A stretch of DNA of 64,000 nucleotides from Trema orientale (lineage: Eukaryota; Streptophyta; Magnoliopsida; Rosales; Cannabaceae). The stretch lies in NCBI GenBank assembly GCA_002914845.1, contig JXTC01000057.1:802922-866921 (forward strand), read 5' to 3'. The notes beneath the pieces were generated by a model that was not told the DNA's origin, did no database searches, and saw only the letters and a program-made list of their open reading frames with translations. Below, piece by piece: positions 11,832 through 26,100 of the stretch. How positions within the stretch are numbered: position 1 is the first letter of the stretch; every line of letters starts with the position of its first letter. A program made the translations under genes and the position numbers.

Positions 11832-13808
11832 TTTCTTTATTTTACCTGGTTAATTTGGTCACATATTTTCCAGATAATGTCACCAAATTTCTAAGTCAAT
11901 CTCTGAACAGAAAATCAGTATTCTTAACCGAACGTACATAACTTGCCAAATGAAACCCAGGATAGACCTCATGTAATTAAAAATTAGTAAGTTATCTAAT
12001 TGGTTGGTCCAATATGTAAATCTACTGCAATTTTTGGGAAATTTAGCATATGTCTGATCATTGTTCTTTCTTGAATATAAAAAGGAGACTGTATTCATTA
12101 TTCAAGGAAGTTAAAAAGCCAAAGCAATATGCATGTGACATAAATTTAACTGAACATGAAACTTAATTTGTATTTATTTTTTTTAATATTTTAGAAAAAC
12201 TAAGCTTATGTAATATATAGTCATATTGATGTACTGAAATAAGATATGTAGATATAGAAGATAGCTGCTTCATTGTTTAATTGTCTTTTCATGCCTAGTT
12301 GGTGTGTTTCCATTGGACTTCTCTAACCCTGTTTGGATAAGATCTTCCAGTATAGATTTTCCCACTTGCCGACACTAGAAAAAGTCATTGAAACTGACCA
12401 ATTCCATTGGTGTAAAGCGACACTTAAAAACCTACTAATAATTCATAATTCAACAATATATATTTTCCTTTTCATCCACATATAATGGCGAGAAATTTTA
12501 TGCTGCAGGGCAATATTAAAATCCCTTGCTCTGTATTTAAATGAATATATTTAGCCCGAAAAAAAAAAAAAAAAAAAAACAAACCTTGTCCAGATCTTTT
12601 ATACTGGCCAGGATTCTAGGACAAAGGATGTAAACCACCCAACCACAAGAAAATAAGAAAAAAAATATCTATCAATTAAGTCTCAATTTCCTTATACTAG
12701 TTCATTTCAGGCCAAACTGTGTATATGTTAACAAAACTAGCAAATTTTCACTATGCAGAAAATGAAAATAATAAGTTAAACCTGAATATGTTAAAATAGG
12801 ATAACTTTCCTCAAATGGGCAGACATGTTTTCATCCTCCTTTTTTTTTGCTAATAATGAGTGGTTAACCAATTTAAGAGTACTCTTTCTAAGATAACATA
12901 TATGTCTCTTTATAAATGGACCCTTTTTCAGGTGTTTTAGTTTAAGGATAAGTATGCCGTAAAGCAATACACAAATAGAGCCAAACCCTCTTTAAAAACG
13001 GATTTTATAAATTAGACCCTATGTACGTACACACACACATATATGTATATATACATATATATGATCATAGAATTAAGAGGGGTCCATATATATCTTTAGC
13101 TATTTTGCTAGATACACTAGGCGCGCGATGATCACCAACAGAAGTCACATCTGGTCCAAAGAGTACTCCACTTTTATTTTTAATATTTTTATTTTTTTGG
13201 GGGGGTGGGGTTAATATTGTTTCTAGCTAGGTTAGATAATGTAATTTTCTATATATGTTTGAAATATGTAATTTTCTATATATGTTTGAAATATGCCGGG
13301 GATGGAACGACATTTAACTGGTGCTGAGCTTGTGATAGATTAGACACTTGTGAAAAAAAAATTAGTCACTTTCTATATGTCGGAAATAATTTGCTGCTCT
13401 CATTTGTTTAACTAATTAATTCATGACTTGAAAACAACGGCTTTGTAAGTTCTTCAATATATGTACACATATACATATATATACCAATCTCTATGTCCAT
13501 TAATAAAAGTACTTTTCTCCTAGTGCATGTATAAATACACATAAATATATATTCCGTACTTCCAGCAGAAAATATAACGCATACATTAAATCAGATTTGA
13601 TGATTTGGGAGGATTGAAATTAACGAAGTAAATACTTTTGTATTCCTCCTTTCCTTGCATCTAGAAATTATATACTACGATTCATTTTCCTTTTTGCGTA
13701 CATCTACTATATAGCCACTGCGAATATGCTAAAGCTAGCAGTGAGAGATTAAAGTAAGTATACAAATATTTGTATACACGTATATATATATATATATCTA
13801 TAGGTTCC

Positions 13809-14102
13809 AATATTAGGCCGAGCTAGATAGGATCATTTGGTCAAATGATATACAATTTATCAAAATACGATGAAAATATAACCATTCAAAAATTGTTGAG
13901 TACGATAGGTTTCATATTGTTCTGATATTTTCATAATAATAATATATAGTTTGAAAATATTAGACCGAGCTAGATAGGATCATTTGGTCAAATGATATAC
14001 AATTTATCAAAATACGATGAAAATATAACCATTCGACAATTGTTGAGTACGATAGGTTTCATATTGTTCTGATATTTTCATAATAATAATATATAGTTTG
14101 AA
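13809..14102. repeat. Tandem duplication, 147-bp unit
   Basis: The unit AATATTAGGCCGAGCTAGAT begins at 13809 and recurs at 13956 as AATATTAGACCGAGCTAGAT. The two copies are nearly identical over the full 147 bp, consistent with a recent unequal exchange or replication slippage. Confidence 0.9.
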
Positions 14103-14449
14103 TTTGAATTTTTTCAAATAATTTGAATAGATAATTATCAAATAATTCAATTATCACAAGTCATAATTTAATTATAGTCAATGAACTGACACCGCCTAAT
14201 ATTAAAAACTTTAAATACAAATTTTAACGTTAAAAACTAATTAGGTAGCAGTCTTATATTTCAAATGACGTGATATTCATTTATTCATTGGTTAGATATG
14301 AATTATGACACTAAAAGTAAACAAATTTTGCATAAAAAAGTTGACTATCTATTAACAAAATAAAAAATACATAATTATCTAGTTATTGGATGTTATAATT
14401 AATTATTATATTGTTTTAAATGTTTATAACTTATCTCTCAAATATTTAC

Positions 14450-14883
14450 GGCTTGCTTAAATTCACTTTCAGTTTTTTGTTTAAATAAATTGAAAATGAA
14501 AGTAAAAATTTTGTTTTAGTTTCTAATTTTCAAAGATAATGAACATGCTTGGGAAACTTTATTTCACTACTTGTTTCTAAAAAAAAAACAATGAAAATAT
14601 TGAGAGAAAAAGTCATATAGAATTGTATTATATATGTGTGTATATATATATGTGTGCATATACACATTTGTATATAAATGTATGTATATTTTTTATTTTT
14701 GAATTTTGTAAAAAATAAAGGTATTATAAATTTCTTGATACCTCTGTTTTTGAATATTTCGGAAAAAAATTTCTAAAAACAAAAGCAAGGTTGCCAAGAA
14801 AACTTTTAAAAAAAAATCTAATTTTTTGTTTAAAAAAACAAAAAACAAAAAAACAGAAAACATAAGTGAATCTAAGCGAGTCT
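14450..14883. mobile_element. MITE-like element with imperfect terminal inverted repeats
   Basis: The left end GCTTGCTTAAATTCACTTTC is matched by the complement of the right end, GACTCGCTTAGATTCACTTA. The inverted similarity continues into T-rich sequence. The body is AT-rich and non-coding. Boundaries are approximate. Confidence 0.4.
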
Positions 14884-15209
14884 TCTTGTTTCAAACGCAT
14901 AAGAGAAATGCGTTCGAAAAAAAAAAAAAAAGGAACAACGTGTTTTCTTATCATTCTCCCAAATACTAGTCTTTAGCTATCAAAATGATCAAACATTCAA
15001 TTGAGTTTATCTTTCTTTAAGTATGCTGATGAAAGAAAAAAAACATAGTCTGCTGATTGTATCCTGGAAATGGATTATCCAAGTGGCTAGTTACATTTTT
15101 ACAAATAAACATAATATAGCGGGGAAAATATTGTCGTTAGGATAGTATTAGTTTCTATTAGACTCCTTTCTTAAACTTTTTGTTTTGTGTATTTTTCTAT
15201 TTCTTCTTC

Positions 15210-15558
15210 ACTGTTTGGTAGAGAAGGAAAAAAGAAAAGAAATGAAAAAATAAGAGGGAAGAAAAATATATAAGATGGAAATGAAAGTATCTTTCTTCTA
15301 TAGTTGTTTAGTATACATAGAAGAAATTACTAGTTTATATTAAAATGATTATTTTACCCTCTTTATTATTATTTTAAAATTAGTATATAAGAATATTTTA
15401 GTAAATTTAATCCCACTAATTTAGTAAACAACTTTTTTCTCCACTTTTATTTCCATTTTGGGAATTTTTTTATGGCCTTACCATTATTTTTTTTTATTTT
15501 TCCACTATTTTTTCTGTAATTCTTTTTTTTCTTCCATTTTTCCCTCCTATCAAACTGC
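15210..15558. mobile_element. MITE-like element (GTTTGGTAGAGAAGG type ends)
   Basis: The left end CTGTTTGGTAGAGAAGGAAA is mirrored by the right end, whose complement reads AGTTTGATAGGAGGGAAAAA. The interior is purine/pyrimidine-biased with no coding. Boundaries are approximate. Confidence 0.45.
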
Positions 15559-16679
15559 CTTAGTCCAACCCCACACCACATACCCTGTATAGAATCTTAC
15601 TACCCCAAGCTTATATTAATTAGTACTCTTCAAGATGTTAAAATTAATCTTTAAAAAAAAGATGTGAAACTTAATGATTTTTTTTTTCTTCTTTTCCCAC
15701 GGAATTTTATATGGAAAAGCAAAAGAATTAAACAACGTTAGAATTTGATCCAAAATTTCATTACGACAATCCTGATCACTGAGTCACTCACTCACTACAA
15801 TATGGAAAACAGAAAAGAATTCAAAAGAAAAGAACCTTATTCATAATATTCTGGTATGGGGCGAGCTAGCTATAGCTATAGACTATGCTGGAGACTAATT
15901 AATAGATTTATAGAAATGCAACCACAAAATGAAAAAGTGCAATTGTACCAACAACGGCACATTACAATGACTTATATATCTAAAGCAAAACAAAGGAAAG
16001 GATTTTATCCTAAGATTCTATATGGCTAAAAAGTTAAAAACTTTGTCAAGTCAAAAAAGCAAGACCAATCAATCGTATCCAAGACCTGCCCAATAAATAT
16101 TTTATGCCCTATGTTTCTTGCCTTTTTGACAATGATTAACCAACTAGCTGATAACACCCCATTTAATGGGATATAACTATTTGATCATATGAGTTTAATT
16201 TTAAGTACTGTGTTCTATTTTTGTTTTTTTCTTAATTAATTAATAAAATTTACTAGTCATGAGAAGCCTGTGAAATTATAAATGCTGTCCCAAATATTTA
16301 TGTGTAGCTAGTAATACAAGCAATACTATGTGAGTCATGATTTTACCAATTCAACTAACTGATTATACAACAATTTTACAGTTGTAATCAAATTGCAATC
16401 GTTAGATGTTCTATATTAAATGAGTCATGAATTTACCAATTCAACTAACTGATTGTATATTATATGGTGCTTGTTCTTCAAACTTAATGTACGTAGATAT
16501 GATTTAGTGAATACAATGAAAAATAAATAAAATGATCAATACCCTATTATACTAAAAGTACATAATTCTGTGCATGCATAAAAAGAACTACTTGTTCACA
16601 ATTCCCATTTCCAATTAAAGTGATGAAAACACTGACTCTAGGCAAAAGAGAAAAGAAACAAAGTTTAGTGCTAGGGTAG

Positions 16680-16775
16680 GCGACCCAAAGGTCGAGGGAT
16701 ATATCATATATCACAGAAAATTAATTAAGCGACCCAAAGGTCGAGGGATATATCATATATCACAGAAAAATTAAA
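16680..16775. repeat. 49-bp tandem duplication containing a short palindrome
   Basis: GCGACCCAAAGGTCGAGGGA at 16680 recurs at 16729. Each copy carries the palindrome GATATATCATATATC. A related local duplication (GAGTCATGA followed by TTTACCAATTCAACTAACTG) lies at about 16332 and 16421. Confidence 0.85.
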
Positions 16776-17773
16776 CGGTATATAAGGGATGTTTGGAGGA
16801 GGCCTTTGACAGATGATGAAGCATAGCAGTGTCCTAATTGAGAAAGAAAGGCAGAGCAAAAAAGTTTGAGAACTGATGTGACCCAATTACTCGCTGATTT
16901 TAAGATATTCTTCTTCTTCTTCAATTTAATTTTTATTTATTTATTTATTTTTGGGTTTTCTGAAAGGCTGTTTTTAAGATATTCCACTATGACATAAGCC
17001 CTACCTTCATGGAGGCTAAGATTCCAACTGTCTAGTAGTATCTGAACCCATGATTTTATTTTTTCTTTTTCTTTTTCTTCTAAATGAAGTACTTATCCTA
17101 GATTACCACTTTGGACCAAAAAGATATTGAACAATTAATATTAAAAAAAATTCATGTACCTAACATCATCTGATAGTTTTGATATATATCTCATTTTTCG
17201 GAAGACTGTCTCATAATTTTTGTGATGTTTAGCCACCTATTAAATTTGTTTATTTTTATGATTAGAGGGTAACCACCACTACTTAAATTAATCGAATCTT
17301 TATTATCACACTAATACTAGCACCCTGCACAAATTAAAGGTTAATGTAACTAGTTTTTCAACAGAAATTGTTATGTAAACATTCTTTGGCTCCTGTAAAT
17401 TTGTATTTTTTTTAATTAAAAAAAAGAAAAAGTTTTGATACATATATATAGGACCTATGAATTTTTTTTGCCCGAAAAAATTATAAGTTTTGAAACAAAC
17501 ACCAAGATTCCTCTAAAAAAAACATAAATAACATGAACAAATAAAAATTTTAATAATTGAGTTAAAAACAATGTAAAAAACACGTAATCAAAATTAATCT
17601 TAAAAAACTAGATTAAAAAAAAACCATATGATCATTAAGCCCAAAAAGTAACACTAATGGAAATTAAAAAAAAAAAAAAAAAAGAGGCTCCTATTCTTGG
17701 GGAAAAAAAAAAATAAAGAGCCTAGAAAAAGCCTTTTGATTCAGCTTAGTATATATGGCTTACATATCCACGT

Positions 17774-18188
17774 GTTTGGTATGCCATGTTAAACATTGTG
17801 TTGTATTGTTTATAATTTATTATATTGGGTGATAATCTTGTATCGTATAACTTAATAAGATTTTTTGAAATAATATGATATATGATGTATTAGCTAATAC
17901 ACCAAAAAATGGGTGTATTGTTGTATTGAATTATATTGTGCTGTTTTAATTTCTTATTGAAATTCTTATTCTCACAGGATCTTATCTCTCCTTATTCTCC
18001 TTTATTTTTTGTTTTATTCTCTCTAATCTATTTATCTCTCCTAATTCTGTCATTTTCTCTTATTATTTCCTCTTTACTCATTATGAATCCAACATAATAT
18101 ACAACCGTTGTGATATTGTATTATACGTTAATAAAATACAAACTAATACAATCCAATTCAATATAATATATTAATACGGCTTACCAAA
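17774..18188. mobile_element. MITE-like element with TTTGGTA-type ends
   Basis: The left end TTTGGTATGCCATGTTAA is matched by the complement of the right end, TTTGGTAAGCCGTATTAA. The body is rich in TTGTATTG and its complement, as expected for a short foldback element. No target-site duplication was established. Confidence 0.4.
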
Positions 18189-21099
18189 GATCTTAGACTT
18201 AATTAAATCACAAGACTAACTAATTGATCTGAATTAGCCTTAATTCTCCACATGCAACGTAACTAAACGTCCCAAACTTGTCCAAGAATCATTTTCACTA
18301 ATAAAGGCCACAAATCATATATGTACATAGATGGACCATCATGTGTGCATATATCTGTACACATATATTTGGGGTGGGACTAAATTGATTTGCTCTTGGG
18401 GCTCACATCACAAGTAAAGAAATTGGCATAGTTTTTGGTTTTTCCCAAAATATTAGTGATATTAACAAATCGGGTCATGAATTGAAGTTTAATTTTGAAG
18501 ATGGGTAAATAAGCTGTCTCCTTCAATGGCAAACATACACATATGTAAGAGGCAAGGCATGTGGTCTCAGAAAAGGCAGCATTTTGCTTAGAACTTCTGG
18601 TCCACATTTTGGTCCACTCTTGCCGTCACCAAAAGGGTACCATGCTATATATACCTCATCAGATGAATGTTTGGACTTCCATCGTTATATATCTAAACGT
18701 ATATTTACGTACTGTTAAAATATATATATATATATTGACAGCTTGAAACACAGTAATAACATATATTTATATATATATATAGCTCAGTTATAACATATAT
18801 AGAATGGCCATAGTAATAAATTTTGAGTTAAGGAAGAGTTAGTTGCGAATTTGTAGCTATTGCTAGTGAAGATGATCCATACGTAATCAATTTAATTTAA
18901 GAAGAAGAATTAATTATTTACGGAGAGAAATTGATTTATACTATTTACCATTTTACGTGCAAATTAAGGCACCAATAATTAATTACGTTTTAATATTTGC
19001 ATCTATTTATGTATATGTGTATATATATATATACACACATGTATCTCTATATGCATTTCCGTAAAACTTTTTTCCCTCCGATTAATTATTGCGCATCTAA
19101 TAATGTTTCATTGAAAGGAAGCTCAATTCAGTTGCAAGAAATATGGTTTTACTTTATTTAATGAACACTTGCTTCTTTTATAAACGTTTGCTAAAGAAGA
19201 AAAACTTATTTTTGCGGTCATTGAAAATATTTGTTCAGTGACAAACGAAGCTTTTTTCTGAGTGGGGCGCGCGCCAATGATGGCAATTGGTCAGTACATT
19301 AATATAATGTATATATTTATCAGATTATATACACATTTATATTTAAGAGATCATCGGTTTAGATGTTTGCTTCTTTCTCTTTTGCTTGGATGGATTAAAT
19401 GTTACATAGGTTATGTCTAAATTAAGGCGCTCTAACTAATTCAGGCCCTAGAATTTACCAGCTTGAAATGAGATTTAATTATATATAATTAGACGAATAC
19501 ATGTAGTATATATATATATATACATATTCCTGACATTTAGACTGGATATCAAGCTGATTCAGTAAATTATTATTTACATGCACACACATATACATACATA
19601 TATTATATGACTATATCAAGATAGGCTACACTATAACTATCAGCAACATTTTAATTAGCTTGATCACAAACCTTAATTAATTAATGAGCTTTTTCTTAAG
19701 CGAATATATGAAATTTTACTTGTAATACTGCTACATATACATACACATGCATGTGTTAGCTATATATACATATATTAAAGATTACATGCATATATATATG
19801 TGTGCGTGTGTATATATATCTAAATGAAATGGCTAGCTAGTAGATGGAACCCTGTCAAGTCCAATAACTCGAACAAATTATCCATAATGATCTTATTCAA
19901 AAAAACGCTATTGACACCTGTCCACTTCCACCCGAAAAAAAAAAAAAAGTAGCTTATTACCGTCTGATGATCATGATTGCATGTTCGGTTTGAACCCAAT
20001 GACCATTAAATATTAATTGACTGCTACAATTGAATCTGAAATGTAACGATCTCCATATTAAATTCTATTTAGAATGGTACACTAAATCCTCCCTAAAACT
20101 TTAAGTTGATTTGTGTCGTACTACCTTTTTTTTATGTATAGATACAATTCTATTGTTGTGTATATGTATATCTACACCCACATATATTATTTTTACTCTG
20201 CACACACATTTCTGTACTGTCAGAGAAAATTCAAAGCAACAAACAGTGTAAAAACAACTAATTTCCCATTAAAGCCAAGAGTCCAAGACTACTAGTAAAG
20301 CTAATTTAATTACCCAGTTCAACAAAAAACTTCTTTTGTCCTATATATATATATGTGTGTGTGTATATACAGCGGCCAGCGCATTCTTTTTATGTCTTTT
20401 TAATTAACTAACTTAAACACAACAAGCAACAATGTATCTACTAATTAAATAAAACGCACGAACCCATAATCTTCATGATGAGAAAAGGTGTCAATTGGAT
20501 TCACAATTGGCCTCTGCTCCTGTTCTGAAATAGTGTTCTTAAAAACTGAAGTTTCCAATTTCATTTTTCAGTATTTCTATCCCCTTATTGGGCTTGACTT
20601 TAGACGTGATCCAAACACCTTATATATATATATATATCCTGTTAATATAGAAAAGAAGCATTTTGAGACCCATTTTAGAACAGGAATTTTTTTATTTTTT
20701 TTAAGAAACTTCACATAACTCACTAGATAGAAAAAAAACCTATTAACCCATTGGATAGTTTACAGAAGATAATTTATAAAGATAGTGCAATATACATATC
20801 AAAGAGTAAGAGATGATAGATGATAGTGAAAAAAGTTGATAAAAGAATAGGTATTAGAAGTTTGGAAATGTGTGTAGGTAAATTTGAAGCCAATATTAAG
20901 TGTGTGTTTAGGAAATCCTTTGAGCCATATTGGCTTGTATATGTGTAGATATACATATATAAAGGGAAAAATAATGGCAAATTAGGCTAAAATGGTTTTG
21001 AGGGAATGAGGAATCCCAAAGTCCTCTCCTCCTAGCAAAGGTGCAGATACAAAAGGCAAAGGGCCAAAGGCAAACTGAAATGATTACTTGAATGAGATG

Positions 21100-21166
21100 G
21101 GACCCACTTGATAATCTTTCCTTTCCAAGTCTCTCAAAATTTTTTTGACTTGGGATTGGGTCCCAC
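21100..21166. promoter_or_regulatory. Two class I TCP-binding sites upstream of the TCP14-like gene
   Basis: GGACCCAC at 21100-21107 and GGTCCCAC at 21159-21166 both fit GGNCCCAC, the consensus bound by class I TCP proteins. They lie about 700-760 bp upstream of the ATG of a class I TCP gene, which suggests possible auto- or cross-regulation by the TCP family. Binding is inferred from the motif only. Confidence 0.5.
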
Positions 21167-21560
21167 ATCGGCCACCATTGTCTTTATGGATTGAATGATA
21201 AAAAGAGCACCTCACGTGGAGTCTGAACCAAAGGGGCTGTCCAACCACAATAAAAAGGAATCCTTCTCTTCTCCTCTTCTTCTCCTTCTCCTCCCCTCTT
21301 CTCAATTAACCCAAAAGATAAAAATAAAAAACAAAATTATAATTATAATTAAAGACCAGATTTTTTTCCCCTCCATGAACCAAAGGAAAAAAAAAAAAAC
21401 GAAAATTAAATAAAATGAATAGAGGAAATAAAGAAAGAAAAAGCTCAGCACAACAACAACATCAACAACAAAAGCAAAGCAAAATTTTCTTTTCCTAAAA
21501 ATTTTTTGCTTTTTAAAGCTCGCCCATATAATTCCCACTCATTATCTTTGTTGCTTAAAG

Positions 21561-21862
21561 CTTAGCTAGCTCGGCTTCCCCTTCCTCTCCTTCCTTTCCT
21601 TCTCTCTCCTCTCCCCCATAGCTAGCTAGCTATATACTACCCTAAAACTATCAGTCTCATCAAAATTCAGACACCCAAAAATTAAATTAAAATAAAATAA
21701 AAATTAAAAGACCCACCAAAGGGCCAGCCAACAACATCAACAAAAGACCAATAAGACTAAACCCTTCACCACTTCACTACACTCAAATCAATTGATCAAC
21801 GCATCTCCAAGCTCACTACTACTACTACTACTACTTCTGCTTCTACTTCTCTACATGCGATC
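21561..21862 (+). promoter_or_regulatory. Core promoter/leader of the TCP14-like gene
   Basis: A long pyrimidine-rich patch (about 21575-21618), followed by TATATACTACC near 21631 and an ACT microsatellite just before the ATG, resembles a plant Y-patch/TATA core promoter and leader. The exact start site is unknown. The ATG at 21863 is the first one that opens the long frame. Confidence 0.35.
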
Positions 21863-23179
21863 ATGGAAGGAGGCGACGACTTCCACCACCACCATCCCCA
21901 TCACCACCACCACCACCAACACCACAACCGACCCAATTTTCCATTCCAATTACTAGAAAAGAAGGAAGAAGAAGCTTCATGTACCTCAAGCTCCACCGCT
22001 TACCCTTCTCTCGCCATCTCAGCCAGTACCGACCCGAACACCACCTCTTGTAGTACTAGTACTAATACAACTAGTACTACTATCGCCGCCTCCGCCGCCG
22101 CCGCCGCCGCCGAAACCTCTTCTAAGAAGCCGCCACCGAAGAGAACCTCGACGAAAGACCGGCACACGAAGGTGGACGGCCGCGGCCGCCGCATCCGAAT
22201 GCCGGCCCTATGCGCTGCTCGGGTCTTCCAGCTGACCCGGGAGCTCGGCCACAAGTCCGACGGCGAGACCATCGAGTGGCTCCTCCAGCAGGCCGAGCCC
22301 GCCGTCATCGCCGCCACCGGCACCGGAACCATCCCCGCCAACTTCACCTCCCTCAACATATCTCTCCGGAGCTCCGGGTCGAGCATGTCGATACCGTCTC
22401 AGCTCCGGCCTTCCTACTACAACCCTAATTTCTCGGTCCAGGCGGCGCGGCGGAGTACTAGTAGTCTCTTTTCGGGAATCGGGCTTTCGCCGACTTCCGA
22501 TAATCATAATAACAACAGCAACGACAATAACAATTCGACTGCGACGCTGTTGAACTTTCAGTCTCCAGCTTCCGCGGTCAACTTCCACCCCATGCTGCAG
22601 GCCAAGCAAGAATTGAGAGACGCTGCAACGACGTCGTTGGAGCTTTCGGAGGCGGCGGCGGGGGAGGACGGCATGGGGAGGAACAAGCGGAGGCAAGCGG
22701 CGGAGCAGGAGTTGGGTCAAATGGGGGGTTACCTACTGCAGTCGACCGGCGCCGCCGGAGCGGTCCCGGCGAGTCACCACCACGGTGGTCAGATTCCGGC
22801 GAACTTTTGGATGGTGGCGAATTCCAATAGCCAAGTGATGAGTGGTCATCACGACCCGATATGGGCGTTCAATCCGGCGGTCAACAACAGTGGCTTGTAT
22901 AGGGGAACCATGTCCAGCGGCTTGCATTTCATGAATTTTCCTACCCCGTTTGCCCTAATGCCAAGTCAGCAATTGGGTTCCAACGACGGCGGCGGCGTCG
23001 GCGTCGGCGGCGGTAATAATATGAGCGGTGGCGATGCCCACTTAAACATGCTGACCTCGCTCAATCCGTACCGGCACGTGTCAGGTACCGGCGTATCGGA
23101 TTCGCAAGCGAGCGGGTCCCACTCGCATCACGGCGGCGGCGATGATCGGCATGACACCAATAGTACTCACCACTCATAG
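21863..23179 (+). CDS. TCP14: Class I TCP transcription factor, TCP14-like, single exon
   Basis: The protein has 438 residues. After a His-rich N-terminus and [12 protein letters not shown] comes a Ser/Thr/Ala-rich linker, then the TCP basic helix-loop-helix-type DNA-binding domain at about residues 93-147 ([20 protein letters not shown], then [20 protein letters not shown]). The class I form is shown by the short basic region, with binding expected at GGNCCCAC. The FPFQLL motif, [17 protein letters not shown] and the C-terminal [13 protein letters not shown] are shared with TCP14, a nuclear factor that promotes cell proliferation in young internodes, leaves and germinating embryos. It is encoded by one exon, as is usual for class I TCP genes. 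Coding GC is far above the flanks. The close paralogue TCP15 is less likely given the N-terminal motif. It stands alone in a gene-poor interval. Confidence 0.93.
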   Translation: MEGGDDFHHHHPHHHHHHQHHNRPNFPFQLLEKKEEEASCTSSSTAYPSLAISASTDPNTTSCSTSTNTTSTTIAASAAAAAAETSSKKPPPKRTSTKDRHTKVDGRGRRIRMPALCAARVFQLTRELGHKSDGETIEWLLQQAEPAVIAATGTGTIPANFTSLNISLRSSGSSMSIPSQLRPSYYNPNFSVQAARRSTSSLFSGIGLSPTSDNHNNNSNDNNNSTATLLNFQSPASAVNFHPMLQAKQELRDAATTSLELSEAAAGEDGMGRNKRRQAAEQELGQMGGYLLQSTGAAGAVPASHHHGGQIPANFWMVANSNSQVMSGHHDPIWAFNPAVNNSGLYRGTMSSGLHFMNFPTPFALMPSQQLGSNDGGGVGVGGGNNMSGGDAHLNMLTSLNPYRHVSGTGVSDSQASGSHSHHGGGDDRHDTNSTHHS

Positions 23180-26100
23180 ATGATGATCATCGTCGTTCAC
23201 GTCGTCCGTTTCTCCACATGTGTAGTAGTTTGATGTGTAACACCACACGTGAGGTTTGATTGCTTCTTAAAAATTTGAGTTTTTATTATTTATTCCAAAT
23301 TTTTTCAGTGTGATTAATATGGGGGTTTCTAATTTTTTTTTTCTTTTTTTTTTAATATAAGGGTTTGGGGGAAGATAAGACATTATATTCACTACTTAAC
23401 ATGGGTATTTTTGGCTGGCTTTTTTTTTCCCCCCTTTTTTTTGGGCCCTAATAGTATCTCATTTTGGGGGTCTTACATTATCAATATCATCATGTTATTG
23501 TGCAACTCTCTTATACTTTATAATTTAATTTGATTTTTCAAAAGCAAACACATATTGTAATACATGCTTTTAGGTGTCAAAGAATTACACATACAACTTT
23601 ATATGATGTATATTTGCCATGCATTGTATAAATTTCCCACCTACCTAATAATTGGGTATTTTTATTTTATATATATATATATATATATTCCTTTAATTCT
23701 CTTGTCCACAAAGTTTGTGTAGTGTATTATATTGTAGTGGAAAGTGATGAAACAGTGTTACTGCAACGTTAGTATTGAATTTACTCCCACTTTTGTTTTT
23801 TTACAGCCTGAATATTCAAATTTTCCTTTAGTATTATTTTTTTGTTAATGATTCTAAATTCTAAAACCTCTCTCTGCCATGAATCTCAAGGTTTTTACTG
23901 TATCAATGATTAAGATTTTTCAGAGAGAAGGGTTAATAGGACGGTGGGATCCAGACCCCTTATCAGTTCCAGGTGTTGGCTCAGGTGGTGGGACCATAGT
24001 GCTGGTCATTGCCCTAACCAATGTACAATGTCACTGACAAACAGGTGGATCATTCCTCATCTTTTTTATGGTGCAGTTGCTGTGCCACCATAGAGAGAAG
24101 GATCGGTGGTGGGTGTTCATGACCCTACACTAGAGGGCAACCCCCCCAATATGTCCCACCCTTTCTTTCTATATTTTAATCTTAACCGTCCATTTTCTTT
24201 GATTTCTTGTGGGGTCCATCTCCTTTTGATGATGGGCACATTGACTGTCTTGGGCTTAGGGTGTCAAATAGATTTTATTTGAGGGAAAGTTTAACAATGA
24301 AAAATGGTCATGTGGGATTATGGGAGGGATTATGGAGTTTCATGCCTCGATGAGGTTGTTACTGTCTCTCCCTTCTTTAAGGTGTTTTAAGAGTTATAGT
24401 TGCGCATGCATTTGGGCCAATGGGTTGTTTTCCCCTTTTGGAAATTAGGAGGCTATTTAATTTTTAGGGGAATTCGTTAAATATTTAGGACGGACTGCGG
24501 GATATGAAATAATTGGGTGAAATTAGGCTCCATAGCATTTCATGGGACTAAGTTTTTATCTTTCACAGTGTCTTCTTGGTCTCTTTATTTTTATAACCTT
24601 TTTTATGGTAAAGTTCCAAATTTACCCCTAATCAGTTGAGGTTTGTCAACCGAGGCTAAATGGTTGAGTCATTGAGGTTCATCCAGAGTGACTGATTGAG
24701 TTCTTTTTTACTAATTGGTTGAGGTTTAAAGTATTTTGTTCAAAATTGCTATACTTCTAAGTATTTTTAGTTGATGCATGCAATTTATAAAAGCCCTCCT
24801 TATCACTAATTTATTGTTAGTAATAGCATATTATCTGTACATTTTGTCAAATGATTTTCTTTGTCCATTTTAATTACATTTTGTCACATTACTTAATGAA
24901 GTTATTTATAGTAAAAAGATATATAAATATATCAACACTATTTATGTGAGCTTCTTTCAAGTTGGTGTTTACAAATTTTTTGCATAGACATAGTACAAAA
25001 TATGAAAAATGGATAAAACATCTGAGTTATATTTTCATTACAAGTACTTTGCATCTTATATAAGTATGACAATTCAGAAATATTCAATATCAATATTTGT
25101 TTTTACATTATATACATCAGTCCCTAATATTTAATTTTTTATTACTGCTACATGATATTGTGGGAGTACTCTTTAAACGACACTTTTTTCCCCCACTCGT
25201 GATACAACAGTAATTTATTACCGTATGTGGTGACTTTCAAATTATTTACCACAGACACAGAAGATATATAAATGACATTTTCACTTATTTTTGTGTATGA
25301 ACGTATCGGTTCAACCCTCCAAATTAAATTGACAGAGAAAGAAACAAGAACCAGAAGTTGTATTTAATTGGATTCCAGATGTATTAATCTCAAAATTGAA
25401 GAAATTGTTTTATAACAATTGACAGGTACATGCATGCTGCAGTGTGACATTGATATAGGGGTGCCCTGTATTAATAAATACGAATATAATCTATGATGAT
25501 TATATGGTATGGTGGGGCTTGGGGTTTTATTCTATACCCTACCAAACAAAAAGAGGAACATATTTCGGAAAAAAGACTAGGAAAACTCTATTTAGTACCA
25601 AAAATGTGAAACAAATATCCAAACTCATGATTAAGAAGTTAATAAGCTTATTCACAAGTATAAATCACAATGTACTATATTCATAATCTTCTTCTTCCTC
25701 TTTGATAATCCATTGCTTTGGGTTTTAGTCCCAAACAATATTGTTGTTAGAAGTTTGTGATCTTAATAATGTACAATGTTTTCATATACTCAGCAGTACC
25801 ATATTATTAGTTTAATTAATCTATTGATAACTTCTTGAGTTCTTTACGAGTACTTTAATCCCTTTATTTCCCCCTTTGACAAAAGGAGGGTTTTATCTAA
25901 GTTTTTAGATTCGACGTGGATTATTGAATTTACCAACTTAACTAGCTACATTTTCTATTGAAATGCCATTGAGTGTTAGGGTTTAAAGATAGAAATGATC
26001 ATGATCGAGCCATATATATTTCATTTTCTTCTTTATTTTGAATAAAAATAGTAATTTAATTGGCTCAAACAGAAAAAGAATATGTACAATAAGTAAACAA

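Larger units (their letters stand above)
9583..21060. other. Long gene-poor region between P450 and TCP14-like gene
   Basis: About 11.5 kb without a convincing protein gene. It contains inverted-repeat elements (about 11283-11831, 14450-14883, 15210-15558, 17774-18188), tandem duplications (13809-14102, 16330-16455, 16680-16775), a slightly GC-richer patch near 10320-10570, and many TA/CA microsatellites between 13 and 20.7 kb. Open frames in this interval are short and look random. Confidence 0.6.

Noticed and set aside
22000..22720. Long frames antisense to the TCP gene (128 and 170 codons)
   Set aside because: They are shadows of the GC-rich TCP coding sequence. Low-complexity Val/Arg-rich translation and no family.
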